Notes under the pieces: model-generated
Database searches by the model: none
Seen by the model: the letters and a program-made list of their open reading frames with translations, nothing else
What the model was told of the DNA's origin: nothing
Position numbers and translations under genes: made by a program
Assembly (NCBI GenBank): GCA_002271215.1
Contig: CP018628.1
Coordinates: forward strand, 3,410,001-3,474,000
DNA: 64,000 nt
Reading direction: 5' to 3'
Origin: Lelliottia jeotgali
Lineage (GTDB): Bacteria > Pseudomonadota > Gammaproteobacteria > Enterobacterales > Enterobacteriaceae
Shown: in pieces, positions 1-7,818 of the stretch
Layout: every line of letters begins with the position of its first letter
Numbering within the stretch: the stretch's first letter is position 1

Positions 1-246
1 GCGCGCGCCCCAGCGTTCATGACGGGCATGCGCCAGGCGCAGCAGGTCAGTGATGGCGTCAGATGAGCGGTTCGGCGAATGATGAGGCACGCGGGAGCGG
101 TCAGCCAGGCCGGCAGCGCCGTGTTCAGACCAGCGGGCGAGCCACTTGTAGCCAGTAGCGGGCGAAATGCCGTAGTGACGGCAAAGAGAACGGATGTTCG
201 CCCCGTCTTGCGAGGCGAACAGAACAAACTCGGTACGTAATGACAT
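1..246 (-). CDS. IS481-type transposase, N-terminal part (cut by window edge)
   Basis: The minus-strand frame opens at an ATG at 246 and stays open to base 1, giving at least 82 residues. It begins MSLRTEFVLFAS and contains a helix-turn-helix stretch (residues about 15-40, IRSLCRHYGISPATGYKWL) followed by GLADRSRVPHHSPN. That is the typical DNA-binding N-terminus of IS481-family DDE transposases. The catalytic DDE domain would lie left of the window, so intactness cannot be judged. The non-coding end of the element lies just downstream in + coordinates (to about 359). The family assignment comes from the HTH pattern and is confident. The exact IS name is not known. Confidence 0.8.
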   Translation of the reverse strand, partial: MSLRTEFVLFASQDGANIRSLCRHYGISPATGYKWLARWSEHGAAGLADRSRVPHHSPNRSSDAITDLLRLAHARHERWGAR

Positions 247-299
247 GGTATCTCTCGCATCCCAGGGCATAAGCGACTCCAAAAACGGGTTCGTATGCC

Positions 300-359
300 T
301 TAGTTGTAAGTGTCTACCATGTCCCCGAACAAGTGTTCATGATGTCCCCGGACCGTACA
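300..359. mobile_element. Probable terminal end of the IS481-type element
   Basis: Upstream of the transposase start the sequence carries two spaced copies of an ATGTCCCC motif (about 318-325 and 341-348), each preceded by a GTGT-type stretch. It finishes with GTACA at 355-359, whose complement TGTAC fits the TGT ends usual for this IS family. Repeated motifs just inside the end would be transposase binding sites. The exact boundary and the target duplication cannot be fixed without the other end. Confidence 0.5.
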
Positions 360-534
360 CCAATATAGGGGAGGGATACACCAGGAATATTCCGGTCTTT
401 AAGATTAATCCCCATTTCTTCCCTTGCCAAAAAAAACAACAATTTCACCGCTCCATTTGTCATGGAATATCCATGACGTCTTTGTCGGTTTATCCGGCAT
501 GATCACAATAACAACGGCACAAGGATTACGGAAA

Positions 535-1095
535 ATGAAAACAATATCTCTGGCGGTATTGGTGGCGGCAAGTCTGGCCAGCGGCGCTGCTCTGGCGGAT
601 AACCAAACTGTCTCTGTTGGCTATGCGCAGAGCAAAGTTGAGAACTTTAAAAATATTCGCGGCGTCAACGCACAATATCGCTACGAATGGGATTCCCCGC
701 TGAGCGTGATCGGCTCTTTCACCTATATGAGCGGCAGTGACGATCAGAAATATTATGTCGATTCTGATTCGGTGAAAAATAACATCGACGTGAAATATTA
801 CTCGCTGATGGCCGGTCCGGCTTATCGTATTAACGAATATGTTTCGTTATATGCCCTGGGCGGCGTCGCACATACCAAAGCGGATGTGGATACCAAATGG
901 GTCAACGCAGGCGATGGTTATACGCAGAAAGACAGCCTTTCTGAAAAATCGACCTCTTTCGCCTATGGCGCGGGCGTGCAATTCAACCCAACCGCCGACC
1001 TGGCGATTAATGTCGGTTATGAAGGCACCAATGCCGATATCGATGGCAGCCATTCCATTAACGGCTGGAACGTAGGTGTGGGTTACCGGTTCTAA
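535..1095 (+). CDS. Ail/Lom/OmpX-family outer membrane beta-barrel protein
   Basis: This 186-residue protein has a clean Sec signal peptide (residues 1-21, MKTISLAVLVAASLASGAALA, cut before D22). It then shows alternating short beta-strands and ends in YRF, the terminal aromatic signature recognised by the BAM complex. Length and strand pattern fit the eight-stranded Ail/Lom/PagC/OmpX family, whose members act in adhesion, serum resistance or envelope stress. The ATG at 535 is chosen over upstream in-frame starts because the signal peptide begins there and AAGGA lies about 9 bases before it. The gene stands alone between an IS end and a REP element. Its specific role (adhesin, resistance factor or neither) cannot be read from sequence. 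Confidence 0.85.
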   Translation: MKTISLAVLVAASLASGAALADNQTVSVGYAQSKVENFKNIRGVNAQYRYEWDSPLSVIGSFTYMSGSDDQKYYVDSDSVKNNIDVKYYSLMAGPAYRINEYVSLYALGGVAHTKADVDTKWVNAGDGYTQKDSLSEKSTSFAYGAGVQFNPTADLAINVGYEGTNADIDGSHSINGWNVGVGYRF

Positions 1096-1106
1096 GCGGC
1101 GTTTGT

Positions 1107-1139
1107 GCCGGGTGGCGGCGACGCTTTACCCGGCCTACG
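1107..1139. repeat. REP palindrome
   Basis: A GCCGGGTGGCGGCGACGCTT...ACCCGGCCTAC type palindrome lies just after the Ail-like gene and before the convergent LysR gene. It matches the REP consensus repeated at several other intergenic sites in this window and probably stabilises the 3' ends of the two transcripts. Confidence 0.8.
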
Positions 1140-1165
1140 AGGTCAGTGCGGTATTTTGCCGGGCA

Positions 1166-2053
1166 TTAAACCGCACGAATGCCCTGCAAAATATGCTCAA
1201 TGTAATGCGTCAATTTCGGTAACGGGCGTAAATCCTGACGCCACAGCATATGCACCGGCCTCGGTTCTGGCGTGTACTTTTCCAGCACGCGGATCAACCG
1301 GCCATTCGCCAGCTCTTCCGCCACCAGCACCTCCGGCTGCAACAGCAAACCCGCTCCGGCAACCGCCGCCGTGCGTAATCCATACCCGTCGTTACAGCGC
1401 AATATGGCATCACGTTTCCAGCGCACATCCCCTTCTACACCCGGCAGTCGCCATTCATTGCGCGCGGTCCAGACCGTGTGCGAAAGGCACAAATGATCGA
1501 CCAGATCGGCAGGCGTTTGCGGCGTGCCGTGCCGCGCCAGATAGTCGGGGGCCGCGCAGATCACCATCCGGTACGGACACAGGTATTTCGCGACCAGATC
1601 GTCGTTACGGATATCGCCAATGCGGATCGCCAGATCGAATCCTTCATTGACCATATCGACCATCCGATTGGTCAGATCGAGTTCAACGCGCACTTCGGGG
1701 CAGGCTTGTAAAAACGTCGCCGTGAGCGGAGCGATCACACAACCCCCGAATGAGGTCGGCGCACTGATGCGCAGCGTCCCGGCTGGAGCGGCACGCAAAC
1801 GCTCGACCGAACTTTCAGCAATTGATACCTGCTCCAGCACCCGTTTCGCTTCATCATAAAATACGCGACCGGCGTCGGTTAAACTCTGACGACGGGTATT
1901 GCGCTCCAGCAAACGCGTGCCAAGCTGCGTTTCAAGAAGCTGGATGTATTTCCCGACCATCACCGCCGACATCTCCAGCCGGGCCGCTGCACCGGTAAAA
2001 CTGCCGCTTTCGACCACGGTAATAAAGGTTTCCATGCCGCGAAGCTTATCCAT
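1166..2053 (-). CDS. LysR-family transcriptional regulator
   Basis: The protein has 295 residues. The N-terminal winged helix-turn-helix (about residues 5-62) includes GSFTGAAARLEMSAVMVGKY and LGTRLLERNTRRQSLT, diagnostic of LysR regulators. The remainder (about 90-290) is the periplasmic-binding-like effector domain. The arrangement GTLRISAPTSFGG, then IRIGDI, is typical of the clade that regulates adjacent oxidoreductases. It diverges from the short-chain dehydrogenase starting at 2152 with a 98-base promoter gap, so that gene is the likely target. The effector is unknown. Confidence 0.9.
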   Translation of the reverse strand: MDKLRGMETFITVVESGSFTGAAARLEMSAVMVGKYIQLLETQLGTRLLERNTRRQSLTDAGRVFYDEAKRVLEQVSIAESSVERLRAAPAGTLRISAPTSFGGCVIAPLTATFLQACPEVRVELDLTNRMVDMVNEGFDLAIRIGDIRNDDLVAKYLCPYRMVICAAPDYLARHGTPQTPADLVDHLCLSHTVWTARNEWRLPGVEGDVRWKRDAILRCNDGYGLRTAAVAGAGLLLQPEVLVAEELANGRLIRVLEKYTPEPRPVHMLWRQDLRPLPKLTHYIEHILQGIRAV

Positions 2054-2151
2054 ATTGCAAACCTCTGGTTAGTAATCTTCTAACTTTAGCCCAGTTTATC
2101 CGAATTCTGATTTATTAAAGAATGGAGACTCACAACCTGAAGGAGTCTGCT

Positions 2152-2754
2152 ATGAAAATCGTCATTATTGGTGCCAGCGGTACGGTCGGTCGCGCCGTGA
2201 CCGAAGAGTTGAGCCGTAAACATGAGGTGATCCGCGTCGGTCGCACGCAGGGCGATGAGCAGGTGGATATAACGTCGCAGGAGAGCGTGCAGGCACTGTT
2301 CGAAAAAATCGGCCCGGTGGATGCCATCGTGTCTGCCAGCGGCGGCCTGCATTTTGGCCCGCTGGCAACCATGAAAGACAGCGATTTCAACCAGGGCTTG
2401 CAGGACAAACTGTTGGGGCAGGTGCGCCTGGCACTCACCGGGCAACATTACCTGAATGAAGGCGGGTCGATTACCTTGATTAGCGGGATCGTGGCCGATG
2501 AGCCGATTGCGCAGGGTGTCAACGCCACCACGGTGAACGCCGCGTTGGCCGGATTCGTCCGCGCTGCCGCCTGCGAACTGCCACGCGGAATTCGTATCAA
2601 CCTGATTAGCCCGACGGTGCTAACCGAATCCGCCGAAGCGTACGACGGATTCTTCCCCGGCTTCGAAAGCGTGCCCGCCGCTCGCGTCGCGCTGGCCTAC
2701 CGCCGCAGCGTAGAAGGCGTGCAAAGCGGCCAGGTGTACAAAGTCGGTTACTGA
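2152..2754 (+). CDS. Short-chain dehydrogenase-like protein, atypical
   Basis: The 200-residue Rossmann protein has the nucleotide-binding GASGTVG at residues 7-13 and an SASGG stretch in the position of the usual NAG motif. The active-site region reads ITLISGIVADEPI, then GVNATTVNAALAG, with no YxxxK, so the catalytic Tyr/Lys pair of classical SDRs is not visible. The start at 2152 is preceded by AAGGAG at 2140-2145. An upstream ATG at 2122 lacks such a site. The gene diverges from a LysR regulator and overlaps the convergent methyltransferase gene by 7 bases at their 3' ends. Substrate is unknown and an enzymatic function is not certain. Confidence 0.85.
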   Translation: MKIVIIGASGTVGRAVTEELSRKHEVIRVGRTQGDEQVDITSQESVQALFEKIGPVDAIVSASGGLHFGPLATMKDSDFNQGLQDKLLGQVRLALTGQHYLNEGGSITLISGIVADEPIAQGVNATTVNAALAGFVRAAACELPRGIRINLISPTVLTESAEAYDGFFPGFESVPAARVALAYRRSVEGVQSGQVYKVGY

Positions 2755-3482
2755 GGTTTAACGGCGGCGATCAGCACCAGCATCGGTCGCTCCGCCTCTT
2801 CCGCCAGCGCGGGCCAGGCGTCAATCTGCGCCTGCGTTGGGCCCCACTCGTTGACTTCACGAAGCGTTAAGCCTGCTTTTATCAGCGCATTCAGCGTAGT
2901 GCCGAGCGTGCGGTGATATTTGATCACCCCATCTGCCAGCCAGTTGCTGACGCGCTGTCCTTCCTGCTGATACTGATTCACGCCCCAGAAACGATCCCCG
3001 TTATCATCCGTCAACCACCCCTGGCGCGAGGCGCAGGTGTAGATCGGATGCTCGATCGAAAAGACCAGGCTGCCGCCAGGCTTTAACGCGCGCTGAACAA
3101 GGCTAAACAACGTGTCGAGTTCCGGGAGATAGTGCAGCGCCAGTGAGCTGTAGACCAGGTCGAGGCTGTTGTCTGCAAGCGTTAAAGATTCCAGATCGCT
3201 GCGTTGATAAGTGATCGCTGGATCGTGAGTTAACTCTGAAGCGCGGGCGAGCATTTTTTCCGAGATATCAACACCCATCACCTGCGCCGCACCCATTTCG
3301 CGCGCGCTGCGGCAGAACCAGCCGTAACCGCAGCCCAGATCGATGACCGATTTGCCCGTCAGATCGGGCAGCATTTTTTTGAGTGCAGGCCATTCCGGTG
3401 CACCGTCCAGCCCCTGCACCGAGCGCGGAAGCTGGGCGTAGCCCTCGAAAAACGCCGGATTGTCGTAGATATTTTGTGCCAT
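2748..3482 (-). CDS. Class I SAM-dependent methyltransferase
   Basis: This 244-residue protein carries motif I VIDLGCGYGWF, then VMGVDIS (the acidic residue that binds the SAM ribose) and a post-motif segment LDLVYSSLALHY, all standard for the seven-strand methyltransferase fold (Methyltransf_11/25 type). The methyl acceptor cannot be inferred. The start at 3482 (MAQNIYDNPAFF) is chosen because AGAGGGA lies 6 bases upstream and because residues further upstream in the same frame are translated REP sequence. It runs convergent to the SDR gene. Confidence 0.85.
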   Translation of the reverse strand: MAQNIYDNPAFFEGYAQLPRSVQGLDGAPEWPALKKMLPDLTGKSVIDLGCGYGWFCRSAREMGAAQVMGVDISEKMLARASELTHDPAITYQRSDLESLTLADNSLDLVYSSLALHYLPELDTLFSLVQRALKPGGSLVFSIEHPIYTCASRQGWLTDDNGDRFWGVNQYQQEGQRVSNWLADGVIKYHRTLGTTLNALIKAGLTLREVNEWGPTQAQIDAWPALAEEAERPMLVLIAAVKPQ

Positions 3483-3536
3483 CGCAGATCCCTCTTTGTG
3501 AATATGCGTAGCAGTATATCGCATGGTATGGGTTTT

Positions 3537-3682
3537 GTAGGCCGGGTAAGGCATAGCCGCCACCCGGCAGCACGCGGCTGTGCGACCTAAAATGCCCGGT
3601 GGCGCTGCGCTTACCGGGCCTACGGTTCGTGCTGCTGTTGGTTTTGTAGGCCGGGTAAGGCGTAGCCGCCACCCGGCGCAAC
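3537..3682. repeat. BIME: cluster of three REP palindromes
   Basis: Three REP units in alternating orientation (GTAGGCCGGGTAAGGCATAGCC..., GCCCGGTGGCGCTGCGCTTACC..., then the first type again) fill the space between the yahJ stop codon and the methyltransferase start. This is a composite BIME at the 3' end of the yah operon. Confidence 0.85.
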
Positions 3683-3683
3683 A

Positions 3684-5063
3684 TTAGCTCACGATACCCC
3701 ATACCAGATTGCCGTTATGGAACGTGGCGGTACGCGGAGAGATGCGCGCCACGGCTTCGGCGGAACAGGAGGCGTCCACCAGCACAAAGCTGGCGGCATC
3801 CTGCGCTTTCGGCCACACGCGCTCGCCTTTATCGTTCAGCGGCAACACGTCGCCAGTGGCAATCCCCAGCGCGCGCGACAGGGTTTGTTCGTTCGGGCGG
3901 ATATAGAGCTGCGCGTAAAGGTTCGCTTTTTCCAGCATGTCGCCCAGGCCATACGGCGACCAGTGGTCGATCACGCTGTCGGTACCCGTCATCACAAACA
4001 CGCCTTTATCGCGCAGCTGTTTGAGCGGCATGTGCAGCGTGCCAATCGGCACGGTCGAGGCGAGGGTGATTTGCTGTGCCGCCATGCGCGTGGCGATGGC
4101 GTCTACCTGCTGCTCGTTGAGCGTCGCCAGCGCAAAGCCGTGGCTGATGGTCAGTTTGCCCTTCAGTTCCGGTGTTTTCTCGACCGTCTCGACCATATAA
4201 TTCACCGCCGCCACGCCTGCCGGGCTGGTTTCGTGCAGATGGATGTCCACGCCCTTGTCGTAATCCAGCGCTATCTGGAACATGGCATCGAGGGATTTTT
4301 CCATCGCGCCGTCGACATTAGTCGGGTCCAGCCCGCCGACGTAGTGCGCCCCGGCCTGCATCGCTTCGCGCATCAGCGGTTCGCATTTAGACAGCAGTAA
4401 TCCGTGCTGCGGGAAGGCCACGATTTCACAGTCAAAACCGGGTTTACGCCGCGCCAGCACTGCCTGCAGATTTTCCAGATTTTTCAGGCCAGAGGTCGGC
4501 TCGATATTGCAGTGGCTGCGGGCGATGGTCGAGCCTTTGGACTGGATCAGATCGATCAGCTTTTCCGCGCGCTCCTGCGTGTAAGGCTGCAGCTTCGGCA
4601 GCAATTTTTGCTCAAGGCGGATCATGTCCTGAATCGTCGTTCCCGCCGGGCGATTGAGCGATCGCCACGGGCCGCCGTAGAAGGTTTTGTCCAGATGGAT
4701 GTGCATGTCGCGCATCGCCGGGAGCATCAGCTTGCCGCCTGCGTTGTAGTGAGGAAGCGTGCTGTCGGCGTGGCTTTTATTGTCGCGCAGAGCGACGATT
4801 TTACCGTCTTTAATTTCCAGCGTTTTCAGCTCGGTGCGCGTGCTGGTGGCTACGTCGCCGTCAAAATTAAACCCGGCCTCCAGCAGCACGTTGTCGAGGT
4901 AGTAATGTTTCGCAGTGATGTTCATCGGTTTGCCCGTCTCGCAGGTCTCTTTTGCTGTGTCAGCAGCATACGCGACGGAACCGGTCGCGCCAAACAGCGC
5001 GCAGGCAGTGACCATTTTGCCGCTCTGGCTGATAAATTCCCGGCGGCTTTTATTCTCTTTCAT
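3684..5063 (-). CDS. yahJ: Amidohydrolase (cytosine-deaminase-like), Tat signal, YahJ
   Basis: The 459-residue metal-dependent hydrolase has the HxH metal motif at H121/H123 (RDMHIHLDKTF). Later ligand segments are VDIHLHET, TISHGFAL and TGTDSVIDHWSP, as in cytosine-deaminase-like amidohydrolases. The N-terminus has a twin-arginine motif, SRREFI, at residues 6-11, a hydrophobic stretch and an AYA/AD cleavage-like site near 33, so the enzyme is probably exported folded through Tat. The start at 5063 is supported by AGGAAGAG 5 bases upstream. It is the last gene of the yah operon, 23 bases after the carbamate kinase, and matches E. coli YahJ in layout. The natural substrate is unknown. A cyclic ureide or other N-carbamoyl precursor is an inference from the neighbours. 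Confidence 0.85.
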   Translation of the reverse strand: MKENKSRREFISQSGKMVTACALFGATGSVAYAADTAKETCETGKPMNITAKHYYLDNVLLEAGFNFDGDVATSTRTELKTLEIKDGKIVALRDNKSHADSTLPHYNAGGKLMLPAMRDMHIHLDKTFYGGPWRSLNRPAGTTIQDMIRLEQKLLPKLQPYTQERAEKLIDLIQSKGSTIARSHCNIEPTSGLKNLENLQAVLARRKPGFDCEIVAFPQHGLLLSKCEPLMREAMQAGAHYVGGLDPTNVDGAMEKSLDAMFQIALDYDKGVDIHLHETSPAGVAAVNYMVETVEKTPELKGKLTISHGFALATLNEQQVDAIATRMAAQQITLASTVPIGTLHMPLKQLRDKGVFVMTGTDSVIDHWSPYGLGDMLEKANLYAQLYIRPNEQTLSRALGIATGDVLPLNDKGERVWPKAQDAASFVLVDASCSAEAVARISPRTATFHNGNLVWGIVS

Positions 5064-5086
5064 CTTCTCTTCCTTTTCTGACTTTC

Positions 5087-6037
5087 TTACGCGTTCACGA
5101 TGTGGGTGCCGGTCTCTCCGCGCAGCGCCGCAGGCAGGCAATCTGGCGAGGTGATAATGACCCGTTTGCCGCCCTGTTGCAGGAACGCCAGGCTGGCGAC
5201 AATTTTCGGCAGCATGCTGCCCGCCGGGAAATGGCCCTCTTCCCTGTAGCGCGTCATTTGCGCCACGTTGACGGTGTCGAGCGCCTGCTGGTTCGGCTTG
5301 CCAAAATTCACGCACACTTTCTCGACGCCGGTGGTGATCACCAGCACGTCGGCAGAAATTTCACGTGCCAGTAGCGCGGTGGAGAGATCTTTATCAATCA
5401 CCGCGTCGACGCTTTGATAATCCCCTTCAGCGGTGCGGATCACCGGAATTCCGCCGCCTCCCGCGCCGATCACCACAAAGCCTTTTTGCGTCAGGGTTTT
5501 GATGGCATCGGCTTCGATAATGCGCACCGGCTGCGGCGAGGCGACCACGCGACGGTATCCTCGCCCGGAATCTTCGACAAAGTGCCAGTCGGGATGAGCG
5601 AGCTGTAGCTCATCGCGTTGAGCTTCGCTGAAAAAGGCACCGATAGGCTTGGTAGGATGGGTAAAACCGGGATCGTTTTGATCCACCTCCACCTGCGTGA
5701 CTACCGTCACCGCCTTTTGCTCACCGCGCGCGGCGAGACGGTTGTTTAGCGCCTGCTGGATCAGATAGCCGATCCCGCCCTGGGTGTCGGCGACGCAGTT
5801 GGCGAGCGGTGTCAGGGGGAGACCTTCGCGCTCGTGGGCAATTTCCGCGCGCCTAAGATCGAGGCCCACCTGCGGGCCATTGCCGTGGGTAAGGACGATG
5901 TCGTAGTCGGAGGCGAGCATCTCTAACACCGATTCCGCCACCGCTTTGACTGCCTGCGCCTGATGTTCAATCGACTGGCTGGCGTTATCTTTGATAATGC
6001 TGTTGCCACCGATGGCGACGACCATGAGTTCTTTCAT
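5087..6037 (-). CDS. yahI: Carbamate kinase-like protein YahI
   Basis: The 316-residue protein is of the amino-acid-kinase fold. It begins MKELMVVAIGGNSIIKD with the carbamate-kinase GGN signature and contains LTHGNGPQVG and GAGGGGIPV, the phosphate- and nucleotide-binding loops of ArcC-type enzymes. These convert carbamoyl phosphate plus ADP to ATP, CO2 and ammonia. Length equals E. coli YahI. It lies between the permease (separated by a repeat-rich gap) and yahJ. In context it would harvest ATP from carbamoyl phosphate made by the FdrA/DUF1116 pair. Confidence 0.9.
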   Translation of the reverse strand: MKELMVVAIGGNSIIKDNASQSIEHQAQAVKAVAESVLEMLASDYDIVLTHGNGPQVGLDLRRAEIAHEREGLPLTPLANCVADTQGGIGYLIQQALNNRLAARGEQKAVTVVTQVEVDQNDPGFTHPTKPIGAFFSEAQRDELQLAHPDWHFVEDSGRGYRRVVASPQPVRIIEADAIKTLTQKGFVVIGAGGGGIPVIRTAEGDYQSVDAVIDKDLSTALLAREISADVLVITTGVEKVCVNFGKPNQQALDTVNVAQMTRYREEGHFPAGSMLPKIVASLAFLQQGGKRVIITSPDCLPAALRGETGTHIVNA

Positions 6038-6067
6038 GTGTTTTCCTTAGGAATTGTGCGGTCTGGT

Positions 6068-6250
6068 GCCCTCACCCCGGCCCTCTCCCACAGGGAGAGG
6101 GAGAAAACCAGTCCTCCCTCTATCCAGGGGGGAGGGAGAAAACCAGTCCCCCCTCTATCCAGGGGGGAGGGAGAAAACCAGTCCCCCCTCTATCCAGGGG
6201 GGAGGAATAAACCAGTTCCCTCTCCCTGTGGGAGAGGGTTAGGGTGAGGG
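6068..6250. repeat. Palindromic repeat enclosing three 35-bp tandem copies
   Basis: The outer arms CCCTCACCCCGGCCCTCTCC (from 6069) and GGAGAGGGTTAGGGTGAGGG (to 6250) are inverted copies of each other. Between them the sequence AAAACCAGTCCCCCCTCTAT plus CCAGGGGGGAGGGAG is repeated about three times with a period of 35, 35 and 34 bases (starts near 6104, 6139, 6174; last copy slightly decayed). Each 35-mer is itself a small hairpin (CCCCCT/AGGGGGG). The block sits between the permease and yahI inside the yah operon. Confidence 0.85.
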
Positions 6251-6262
6251 CATCAGGCATTA

Positions 6263-7807
6263 TCAGGACTCTGAAACCGGCGCTGCCGCCTGCGCTACTT
6301 CGCGGCTATCCATGATGTGTTTCACCACGAACATCCCGCTCATCATCAGGTACGCGGTGACGAACATCAGCGAACTGCCTTCGGCAAAACCGACCACCGG
6401 GGCGTGGATTACACCGAACAGCGCCAGCAGTGCACCGACGGCTGCGGCGATCGCCCCGCGCAACGGTTTATTGAGGATGGCGAAGATGGCGATACAACCC
6501 CACAGCATGCTGGCGAGCGGTGCGCCGTTGCCCAGATGCATCAGCCCTTCGTAGTAGATACCTTTGCTGTGCAGCACGTCGGTGCCAATCTTCGCGGCGT
6601 TAGTCCCCGCTGCACCCATCACGCTGTTCATCATGGTCAGCGCCCAGTTGGCGATCCACGGGAACAGGCAGATAAAGATGACGGGCACCTCCACTTTGGG
6701 CGTTTCTCTCACCACCTGGTTGGCGGTGACCACGCCGATAAACACCAGAATCGGCACGATGGCGGTCATCGGAATGATGGCGAGCATAAAGGCCCCCAGC
6801 CCGAACAGCGGCACGATGAACATGGTGACGCCCGACGCCAGGGTGTAGCCGATGCTCGCGCCCATCGCTTTCCATCCCGCGTGGCCGACGTAGACTGTCA
6901 CCGGGAACGGATTGCCCATCAGACAGCCAAGCATGGAGGCCAGGCCGTTGGCCAGCATCACTTTGCGGGTCGGGTATTCATCCCCTGCCGCGTGGGCGCT
7001 TTCGATGTTTTCGAGGTCAAAGATATAGTTCGCCAGCCCCAGCGGGACCGCCGACGCCAGATACGGCAGGGCGTGCGGTAAACCTTGCATGAAACTGTCT
7101 ATGTGGACTGACGGCGGGTTAAAGCCGAACGAGGACATGGACGCTTTGATCGCTTCCGGGCTTTGCAGGCCGGAGATCCACGCCAGCGCAGTACCGGCAA
7201 CCAGTAACAACAGGCCGGTCGGAATGCGCGCGAAGATCGGCTTCTTGCCGAACCAGTTGATAAAGATCAGCAGCAGCACGATGAAGGAGACCGTCGGCGC
7301 TTCGAACGCCTGCAGCATTGGGTTCATCGCCAGCAACAGCAGACCTAAACCGGAGAGGCACGACAGCAGCACGGTACGCGGGATCATCTTGCGAATGGTT
7401 TCACCCAGGAACGAACCGCCCGCCAGGATCATCGCTTCAACAAAGCACCACACCAGACCTATCTGGATGGCAAAATCCGCATCACCGGTCTGCTGATAAA
7501 CCGGCATCAGCACCAGGAACGTCACGGTGAAAATGGACGGCGCGCTCGGGCCAGACGGCAGCGCCGTCACATCGTTGCGCCCGGTCTGGCGCTGCATTTG
7601 CAGGCCAAACCACGTGTAACAGATGCTGGCGACCAGCACCGCCAGCCCGAAGGCTGGCGCGATACGCCCATAAACAATCTCTTTCGGGATGCCGACGACA
7701 AAAATGAGCAGCCCCATCATGGTCAACAGGTTAGTCAGGTTATTGGTCATGAGCCCGAAATAGGCCGCCCAGTCACCTCTTTTCCACTCCAGTTTCATGC
7801 TTTTCAT
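6263..7807 (-). CDS. Nucleobase-type permease (AzgA/NCS2-like)
   Basis: This 514-residue integral membrane protein has about 12-14 hydrophobic segments and an overall layout like the COG2252 xanthine/uracil/hypoxanthine permease group. The conserved central stretch is GNPFPVTVYVGHAGWKAMG, where AzgA proteins have a Thr-rich ESAAG loop. A solute importer of purine-, pyrimidine- or ureide-like compounds is the most likely role. The start at 7807 is preceded by AAGGT. An alternative start at 7798 would shorten it by 3 residues. It sits 11 bases after yahG. E. coli's yah locus has no permease between yahG and yahI, so this is a difference. Substrate is not determinable. Confidence 0.75.
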   Translation of the reverse strand: MKSMKLEWKRGDWAAYFGLMTNNLTNLLTMMGLLIFVVGIPKEIVYGRIAPAFGLAVLVASICYTWFGLQMQRQTGRNDVTALPSGPSAPSIFTVTFLVLMPVYQQTGDADFAIQIGLVWCFVEAMILAGGSFLGETIRKMIPRTVLLSCLSGLGLLLLAMNPMLQAFEAPTVSFIVLLLIFINWFGKKPIFARIPTGLLLLVAGTALAWISGLQSPEAIKASMSSFGFNPPSVHIDSFMQGLPHALPYLASAVPLGLANYIFDLENIESAHAAGDEYPTRKVMLANGLASMLGCLMGNPFPVTVYVGHAGWKAMGASIGYTLASGVTMFIVPLFGLGAFMLAIIPMTAIVPILVFIGVVTANQVVRETPKVEVPVIFICLFPWIANWALTMMNSVMGAAGTNAAKIGTDVLHSKGIYYEGLMHLGNGAPLASMLWGCIAIFAILNKPLRGAIAAAVGALLALFGVIHAPVVGFAEGSSLMFVTAYLMMSGMFVVKHIMDSREVAQAAAPVSES

Positions 7808-7818
7808 GAATGCTTACC

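Noticed and set aside
6104..6209. Possible CRISPR array from 35-base repeats
   Set aside because: Repeats are contiguous without variable spacers and no cas genes are present. It is a tandem repeat.
6317..7081. 254-codon frame opposite the permease
   Set aside because: High His/Arg content and no start signal. It mirrors the membrane protein gene.
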